From: Alentia gelatinosa
Taxonomy: Eukaryota; Annelida; Polychaeta; Phyllodocida; Polynoidae
Reading direction: 5' to 3'
DNA length: 64,000 nucleotides
NCBI GenBank assembly: GCA_950022655.1
Contig: OX465579.1
Location: 136,409,118-136,473,117, forward strand
Positions 56,571-64,000 of this stretch are shown here, piece by piece (the first letter of the stretch is position 1; every line of letters begins with the position of its first letter). Position numbers and translations under genes: made by a program. Under the pieces are notes generated by a model that was not told the origin of the DNA, did no database searches, and worked only from the letters and a program-made list of their open reading frames with translations.

Positions 56571-59179
56571 CGAATATGTGGAGAAATGCGAAATACATTT
56601 GGGTGTATTTACTTGCGTCTCACATCAGTTTTCGTGTATTTGTGGTAAATAGCAATAGATTTTTTTAGCTTTGTGCAGACATACTTGTAACGTGTATGTT
56701 TCCATTTAAGTTGAGGTAGATTTCATAATACATGTAGTTTAATCTTAGGGAACAATCCCCATATATATTTGAATTTATGAATGGTCACCTTACGTCAAGT
56801 ACATGATAATAAACCGTATCAACCATGACTGGGTTCCTGTTTACTGTGCAATAAGTTAACAGTTTGGACATGATCTGGAATATAGGTAAGTCCAGCGTCC
56901 CCACACATACACACAATCGGGGACTGGGGAAATAAAGGAACGACGGAATTACATAGAAGGTAGAAAATGTATGTCAGAAGATATGGAAAAACTAAATTGT
57001 ATTTTAGAACTGAACCGAAATGGTATTTCCAATCTAGATTTGAAGAGACTATCACAATAAAGATTGACCAACAGGCAAGTTGTCAATACCAATACCTGAA
57101 GGCTTTGCACCAGTCCCATTATTTTTATAGATAAGGTCTCTAATAGAAGAAAATGCTTTTGAAGCTTGATTACATTATGCGGTGTGGATAGAGGCATAAT
57201 ATGATAACATTCTCATAAAAACACAACTAGCCAAGAATAAAATCTTCGGTGGTATTTTCAGATAAGAAATGACATTCCTTTCCCCTGTTGCATACCATAT
57301 GTCTAAAATGCTAACTCTGAGATTTGTACAGTGCACCTAAATGACCTTATAGATAACAGAAATATTAGTAACTGAAACGAATAAGCAATATCATAACAGT
57401 AGTGTCTTAGATCATAAATGGCATTCTATAACCATTGCCTGTACTTCGGAAAAAAAAGACTGATAGTGACATTGCTGTTGATAAAGACGTAACCTTCTCC
57501 ATTCTCTGGGAAAACTTACGTTACGAAAGAATAATCAATAGAAACATGTCAGTATTCCCTGCGTCTTATTGACTACTTCACAGACCAACGGACGGGTTTA
57601 CATCACACATTAATGTACGACTATCTGTGGGTCGGTTAGCCTATGACTATGTGTAATCATCAGTAGGATGGAGGAGATTGATTTGTTTTCATAATCAGTA
57701 CCAGGTACCCTAACTAATAACCACCACAGTTTCCTTGAGTATCAGCTCACTTAGTTTATGACCTCCAAGCACTTGGCTTCACCGTTTCCCATTAAGCCCC
57801 TCCGATATCCCCATCGTTAACAAATATTGGTCAATGAGTTACAACCTGGCATTGGTCTATATGGTCATTACCAATGTATAATTGCCACGATCTACAAGTA
57901 TTTATGAGGGATATAAATGGGTTCACATAAGATAAAGAGTCCAATTACGTAGACGTAGCTGCCCATTGCCGCGTCATGTAAGTGGATTATATTAGGTGGA
58001 AATGTGATGTTGTGAGACTGACCATTAGGACTATACCAAGCATAACATACTGCATCATCTATACATCCCTAGTCCTGACTGTTTAGGAAAACTTACCAAG
58101 GCAAAGAGTTCAAGTTGGGACGATGTCAGAGTTATGATTGGGCCTTAAATGTTGAAGTTTATATTGTACATTGCGGAGTAGAGCAATCTATTTTTCAAAG
58201 GTCTGCCAGCGGCTTGGTCCTGCATTTTCCATGTAGCCCTACCCCAAATAGACTGCTTGAATTTGTCTAGATCGTTCGCACTTAATATTCCAAAGATATT
58301 CACGAAATAGTATTTATCTACTGGGCCGGTAAGGCTTTAACTAGTTCTAACATATTTCATGATCTACCAATCCAGAATAATTTGAGAATGTCTGTTCCAA
58401 ATCAATGCCAATAACATTTTTCCTAGTATATTTCAGTGACCTGATTTTGACACTGTGATGTTTGTAGGATGCTTATAGCTATTTGAAAATACAAAATTAG
58501 ACACACATGTTATAATAAGCTTCATGATAAGAGTTACGATTTGCCTGGCACGTAAGCTACTTTACGTAAGTCTTCTGTTATCTGTCGTTCTACCTGTCGC
58601 ACTTACCCTCTATCCTGTCCAACCATAGGTAACCACGGAAGCACAGGAAAAGGCGAAATGCATGTACATGGTGTAATATATTCGTTATTGATGGATATCA
58701 ATAGTGGTGTCAGGTAGTTCCAGACATGTCTAGGCCCAAAATTAGATAGAGCATTATATCTAGTGCTCATCTAAAGTAGTTTCGGTACACTTAACCGTAG
58801 ATTTGCTGATGTCTTTGATAATGGGCATTCATCACGAAACGGGAATACTTTGTGGCTTTATTCTAAAAACTGATAGGGTTACAGTCTCGTTGTGGAGGGC
58901 TGGGAAATGTAGGGGGCAAGTATTAGAAGACTTATAGACTGAGCATAGTCTACCCAGCGAATATAGAGACTATACTTGTTGGTCTACCTAAACCTAGGTA
59001 CGGATGATGAGGTTATGTCTCCTGTTCAACTCTAGTGGAATAAAAAAAAGTTATAAGCCGAATTATGCCTACTGAGCTTTTATCATCCATATATATGGTC
59101 CTGACAATCCGAATCCTCACTGGATTCTGAATAGCAAGAGAAAGTGTACCATGTCTAGTTCAAATTTGGGCCAACAAGT
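56571..59179. other. AT-rich non-coding stretch
   Basis: Long AT-rich stretch without supported features; no open frame worth noting from 57200 to 59700. Confidence 0.6.
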
Positions 59180-59345
59180 CAGGAACAGAGTATAATCCGA
59201 GGATTTGCCTCGGTCAGCCTAAACAGGACTCGCCTTAATCCCCATCACCACTGATCCCCACACCTGTAATTCTCGGAGATTAGCGCACTCCGCACCTCCG
59301 GATTAACCACATCTGGCCTCTCCCCGCCCTGCCTACCCTAGATAA
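59180..59345. promoter_or_regulatory. TAATCC homotypic cluster
   Basis: TAATCC at 59193 and 59236 and its complement GGATTA at 59300, plus GAGATTAG, in a locally GC-richer patch. It resembles the 38.6-kb cluster but has no CTCF-like site. Confidence 0.35.
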
Positions 59346-59729
59346 TCGTTCCCCTGGTCTGGTAAAAACACTCTAAATACAATTGTCAAACTGATGACTT
59401 AAAACTGCAGGTGAATCCATGTGTTTTTTTGTTACTCATGATAACAAAGCTCAGTTATACAGTGCAAAAAAAGCAAAGGTTTATGAGTCATGAATGATAA
59501 AAAGCAACGGCACGCAATTTTAGGTCAATATCAAATCTCAGCTTTCGTGAATAGGTCATGAATGATGAAAAATATAAACATTTATTTATTGAGATCATTG
59601 AGAAAGGCAAGTTTTGGCCATGAAATGTAAAACTGGCCTATGAGGCTTTGTTTACCCCTGCTGCCCACCCCCTGCAGAGATAATGACCCTGTCCATGTTG
59701 ACTACGCGTGCAAATTCCCGGATTTACGA
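59346..59729. other. AT-rich stretch
   Basis: Near-repeats of TCATGAATGATAAAAA and GTCATGAATGATGAAAAA at about 59488 and 59557. Otherwise nothing. Confidence 0.5.
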
Positions 59730-60090
59730 TAATCACTTATGAGGGACGCATTGATACCATTGAAAACACCTCCGACCCCCGACTGTCTGCCCCCAGCCGT
59801 TCGGGTGACTTGGCCGTGTGAATCAGCCGACTAGGTGTTGGACAGGTGAAGCCCAGGTGTGAGACGGGTGTGATTGATGTAGGATAGAGGTGTGAGGCAG
59901 GGATGAAGTGTGGAGGGTGTCTCAGGTGTGGAGTCAGGTGGGAGGGGGTCTGTGTGATCTGCGAGGTGTTAGATGAAGACAGGGTAGAATGTGAGGTGTG
60001 AGGATTCAGTGCTGAGAGGGCAGAGGGTGGGGTACTAAGGGTGAGAGGGTCCGGACTCCTGATCACACACCCCTAACCCCGCCACACCTG
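59730..60090. repeat. Decayed GGTGTGAG-type repeat
   Basis: AGGTGTGAG, GGTGTGGAG and related words recur about ten times between 59830 and 60010. The 109-codon Ser/Thr/Pro/His frame on the minus strand is its shadow. Confidence 0.55.
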
Positions 60091-60783
60091 GGGTGTGTGA
60101 ATCATTCCACCCCCAGGGGGAGTGCTGGTGGGGCTATTTAATGAACCCCACAACGCTGATGGGACATCAGAGAATTGATGGTCTGTATCGCTGGGTCACT
60201 TGTCACGCTATGAAACTAAATTAGGCTAAAATGTCGTCTGTCACAGTGAAAATGTCATCTGCCATAGTAAATCAATAATACTGGCAAATCATTAAGCACA
60301 TTTAAGCAAAATAATTGCATCAATAACTTGATGGTAAACTAAAATAGCTTTCATTACATTTATTGTTTTTCCAACGAATTGTACATTTTTACTCAGAAGT
60401 AGGTCACAAGACCCAGAACAGGTAAACAGGTAGAATGTATGGTAATGCTTGGACTGTACATATTCAGTTTTGATGATTAAAAACTTTAGCAATGATTATA
60501 TCAATATTATAAATGTATCTTACAAAAATCCTAATAACAGAAAACCCCTGCATATGAAAGTACACTTACAGCATTCTGCCCAATGCAAAAGGAGAACAAG
60601 AGGAAAATAGATGTGCAGTTTGAGAAAATAAAAAGGAGGAGGAGGAAGACGCAGAGGAGGCTGCGAAGGAGGCATGGTGTAGGATACAGGAGGACAGATA
60701 AGGAGGACGCAGACAGGCTCTATACAATCAACGAGTTTAGAGACTATACTCTCTGATACAATCAGAGCATCCTTCACCTTAGA
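60091..60783. other. Non-coding stretch; purine-rich at 60590-60720
   Basis: AGGAGGAGGAGGAAGACG near 60634 is a short imperfect GGA repeat. Nothing else. Confidence 0.5.
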
Positions 60784-60840
60784 CTTACCCAAGCCTTTGA
60801 TTATGAACATTCACTGAATAACTAAAATAAATCAGAATGA
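60784..60840 (+). repeat. Dispersed repeat copy C
   Basis: Contains CTTTGATTATGAACATTCA, identical to 12.2 kb, with similar flanks. Confidence 0.6.
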
Positions 60841-61930
60841 AATGCATAACAACATGTAAGCTTCCTCTAGCTGGCCTTGTGTCGACTGTGAAGTGGAGTT
60901 GAGGGGTGGAGTGCGGTGGGTAAGGGAGGCGGTGGCGGCGGAGAGGGAGGCAGAGCAGTAGGACACAGAGAGGGACTGAGGCCAGTCTAACTTCACCCGT
61001 AAACCCATTACTGCGTGTCTGACGATCTCTTCAGATGAGCCATTTTCTCCAGCACGTCTCTCCGCACGTCCAAATGAGAATTTGATCAAGATATGTAAAT
61101 AGGGGTCCTGTCCACCCGCCTTGAACAACACGACCCACGAATAGCTCGACTGAAACTAATCCCTTTTTGATGACGTTTCATAAAACCGAACATAATGACA
61201 CCCCCTCTTAGCGACAGTCATGACCCATTCATATCCAGGCTCCAGCCCGCTACCGCCTCGAGTAAAAGGATTTGTGGAGATAGGGGAACCCTTTAGTAAT
61301 GCATTTTAAAGTGGACAAGGACAAGGCCATGGTAAATTGGGTAAGTGCAGAGAAGGATGAGATTTTACGAAAGTAGAGATGCCGTCTAAATCAGACAAAA
61401 TTCTTCACAACATCATTATACAGATCAGGGGTATATATGTGGACAGTGGTGTTGTGTATCAGTTTGCAACCTACTTCCGTTGTTTCAACGAATCTAGCAT
61501 TCTCTAGAGTCGTTGTTTGTATCATCTCATTATTCTTAACACCAGGTATTGCCATCCAATACGAAGGAGACTGAACCTAGTATGGGAGTAGAAAGGAATC
61601 GGGTGTAGTAAATGCAGAATGATGATAGGGGCCGATTGTAGGATACAATCTATATAGGTGTAAAGGATAGGGACAGAGATCTCTTTCTGCCAGAAGGACA
61701 TGAAAAATGTGTGAATCGAGCGCAGAAGTCAGAGAATAAGATTTCGTTTTAGATGCGTTTGTTAATTTCTGTACCTTCACAGATACAGCTCTTCCAATGA
61801 GCAAACTATTTTCAATTATACTCGATATGAATGACCATGTACTCTCCAACAGGAGTAATTATATGGTATACCCCAAAAACAGCTATATAAAGAATAGGAC
61901 TTCGGGCAGCCAGAAAGGATTAGATCGGGG
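60841..61930. other. Non-coding stretch
   Basis: GGGACTGAGGCCAGTC at 60972-60987 is a near copy of 26997-27012. A short GGCGGTGGCGGCGG word is at 60929. Nothing else. Confidence 0.5.
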
Positions 61931-62060
61931 CGTCACACCAGCTTCCCGTGACGTCACACTGGTCACGCCAGATGTCGCCACACAGTGAGGGCCTTGTCCA
62001 CGTGTCCACCTTCACGCCCTATCTTGTGCCCGTCTGTTTGAAGTGCAGCGCAGGTCAAAG
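61931..62060. promoter_or_regulatory. CRE-containing patch
   Basis: CCGTGACGTCACACTGGTCACGCC at 61946-61969 includes a perfect CRE (61949-61956) and a GGTCACG word. Confidence 0.35.
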
Positions 62061-62100
62061 CCCTCAGAGGCCCTCAGTGGCCCTTAGAAGCCCTTAGAGG
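62061..62100 (+). repeat. Four-copy decamer repeat
   Basis: CCCTCAGAGG, CCCTCAGTGG, CCCTTAGAAG and CCCTTAGAGG in a row. Confidence 0.85.
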
Positions 62101-62860
62101 TCATCGCTGCTGGGGGCATTGCATAGAGGCCATCTTCGGTGGGGAAGCGTTGGTGATCGGCTGCTGTCCACAGATGCCGTCAGTAGAAGAGTGGTTTTTT
62201 TAGGGGCTGGCCATTGAACATTATTGTTGACTACGCGCGACCTCGCCGGGGGGTATGTACCACAACCTTCCCCTTCTTCACCCCACCACATACGCCGCAA
62301 GGGATTCTCCCACCCTCAGTGGACCCTCCCCTGTCATCCTTGCCGACCCTTTCTGTCCACTAGCCACCCGTTCTAAGCACATTATGTTCTTGTTACCCTC
62401 CACCCCACTGCATGTACCATTCAGACTGTTCCACCTCAACACGTCCTCCTTATCCTACCCTAAACCAAAATTCAAACATAGGTCTACTCTCTCTGGTTTC
62501 GACCTCAAAAGAATCGCTCATACATATATTTTCATTATCTGTCCAAGCCTTATCTATAGATCTAGTAACAGGTTTGTAACATTTTCCGCGGGACATAATA
62601 ACGAGGATATCTACTTTCATGTCAAGAATGTGGAAAGGAAGTCTACTTTTTTAAAAAGACATGAAGGTCTAGTACAGGCTACCACATTCTAGCCTTGTGC
62701 CGAAATACGGATTCGTGTTGATACCTCTCTAATCTAATCAGTTTACAGGAAATTTGGCCAGATATTTCTAGACAACATAACCATGAACACAGTATATAAT
62801 AGACTCGCTAAACCTGCACCCTCTAGGCGCTGTACCGTCGCTCGCCATCCTCACCCCTCA
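62101..62860. other. Non-coding stretch
   Basis: C-rich at 62260-62460. The 145-codon frame at 62255-62692 was inspected and has no signature. Nothing else. Confidence 0.5.
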
Positions 62861-63060
62861 ACCCGTACCCTCGGGGACTTGCGGCCCAGCTGCCGTCCTA
62901 CACACCAAAGCACACTCCAAAGGGCGCGAGGGAAACTCAATTTCCCCCGTTTTTCGCTCTAACATTTACCGGGGCAATAACTTGACACCGGCGCCGGTGG
63001 GTTGTAATTCGTGGACCACTAGAAGCTGCCGGTTGCGTTACCTTTGTGCTGAGCCTGAAA
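62861..63060. promoter_or_regulatory. Small CpG-enriched patch
   Basis: GGGGACTTGCGGCCCAGCTGCCG, CACCGGCGCCGGTG (62986-62999, a perfect 14-bp palindrome) and GAAGCTGCCGGTTGCG. Bounded by AT-rich DNA. Confidence 0.35.
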
Positions 63061-64000
63061 GGACATCCTGAGTCAGTAAGTAGCTAAGGCCTGTGATAAC
63101 TGATCTGTGTTCAGGAGGCTTCCGCCTTTGATGCATTCACTGCTACAGGTAAACTCTGCTACAGTTAAATTATTCTATTCTCCGTACGCAGGCAAATATC
63201 TATTTTTTTCCTTCTTCTTATCTGTGATCTAACTTATCCTGAGGTGATTAATGGTGCTAGCGTCACCTGGAATTCTGATATGGGTCGCCAGTTAACTTAT
63301 TCGACTGTCTCCAGGAATCTTTATCGGGCATTCAAGCGTAAATCGTCTCCTGCAACCCCCCACCCCCTCCAATAAATATACCGCGAAAAAAGAAAGCGGA
63401 AAGAGGCAAATAGAGTGAGAAAACGGGAACAGGTTCTAAATAATGTCCCGCTGATCAAATATCCATCGGTGTTGCTATCCCTCCGAAGACCACACACACG
63501 TTTATGTATATTATTGATGCAGGATAGGATAGATTACGTTACTGAAATATATGGTTTTAATGTTACAATAAATAGTGAAATGCTATATGGTTCTATCTAA
63601 TTGTCTGTTTCTGAGTAATTTTCCAATATATATAACCTCCTTCATCCATTACCAAACGGTTGACATCAAAGTAAATTTTAGCTGGACCTCTACAAATTAT
63701 AGCTTCAGATGTGAAAGATTGTCCCCAGACATTGATTTATGATCCGGTCGCCAACAGACAAAGTCATCAAGATCAAGAATCTTCTGTGCACATAAATCAC
63801 CCCTCTCTGTATCATTTGTGTTTTTCACTTTGGTCCGGATATATCTATCTCTTCACTCTAAGAGGTTTACACTTGTTGAGAAGGCGCTGCTGTCAGGTCA
63901 ACCGTCACATTTTCTCCTGGGTGGGTTTCTTGCAGACACAACTGACAGGTCTACTTCAGAGTCAGGCCGACCTCCCCAAGCATCTACCTGACTAACAGGA
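63061..64000. other. Non-coding stretch to the right edge
   Basis: Mixed AT-rich sequence. The 94-codon frame at 63711-63995 near the edge has no recognisable domain. It could not be tested as an exon because the window ends. Confidence 0.45.

Noticed and set aside
56710..56731. let-7-like word TGAGGTAG
   Set aside because: Eight bases match and the rest does not; no hairpin.
1..64000. CRISPR arrays, bacterial operons, insertion sequences or prophage
   Set aside because: No regularly spaced repeats, no ribosome-binding-site/ORF organisation and no dense coding; the sequence is eukaryotic in character.

Overview
The window looks like about 64 kb of non-coding DNA from an animal nuclear genome. 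I could not support any protein-coding exon, tRNA, rRNA or known microRNA on either strand. No open frame exceeds about 207 codons. The longest ones lie in GC-rich stretches where stop codons are rare by composition, and none shows a recognisable domain. Long AT microsatellites, CA and GA repeats, decayed minisatellites, foldback elements and short CpG-rich islets in AT-rich DNA fit a metazoan, perhaps an invertebrate. I cannot name the species.

Layout: 0-5 kb has GC-rich patches (1-170, 780-1000, 2640-3070) and a 400 bp foldback element (3447-3844). 6-9.4 kb holds a decayed AT minisatellite, a second foldback (7152-7316) and a CpG islet (9105-9330). 10-21 kb carries several CpG-rich islets with CTCF-like sites near 10.85, 14.76, 17.30 and 20.05 kb. 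21-28 kb is rich in decayed tandem repeats and has an islet at 27.06-27.40 kb. A dense GC-rich element lies at 29.16-29.49 kb. 33.7-35.0 kb is a block of three AT microsatellites beside two foldback structures. 38.6-38.8 kb combines TAATCC sites with two CTCF-like sites. 41.5-45 kb contains the two strongest CpG islands (41.53-42.11 and 44.36-44.84 kb) and, between them, a pogo/Tigger-like MITE (42389-42852). 48-64 kb alternates decayed minisatellites with weaker islets.

The best overall reading is a regulatory gene desert, or a very large intron, of the kind seen beside developmental genes: islands of dense GC-rich transcription-factor-like words in neutral AT-rich sequence. Two things stand out. 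First, several rare words recur between distant islets (GGGGGTTGAC four times, CAGACGACATT three times, and a 35-43 bp block shared by 10.86 and 12.97 kb). Second, CTCF-like motifs are ordered by strand: minus from 10.8 to 25.8 kb, plus at 29.3 kb, minus again at 38.8 kb. This reading is inference. Conservation across species and chromatin data would decide it.
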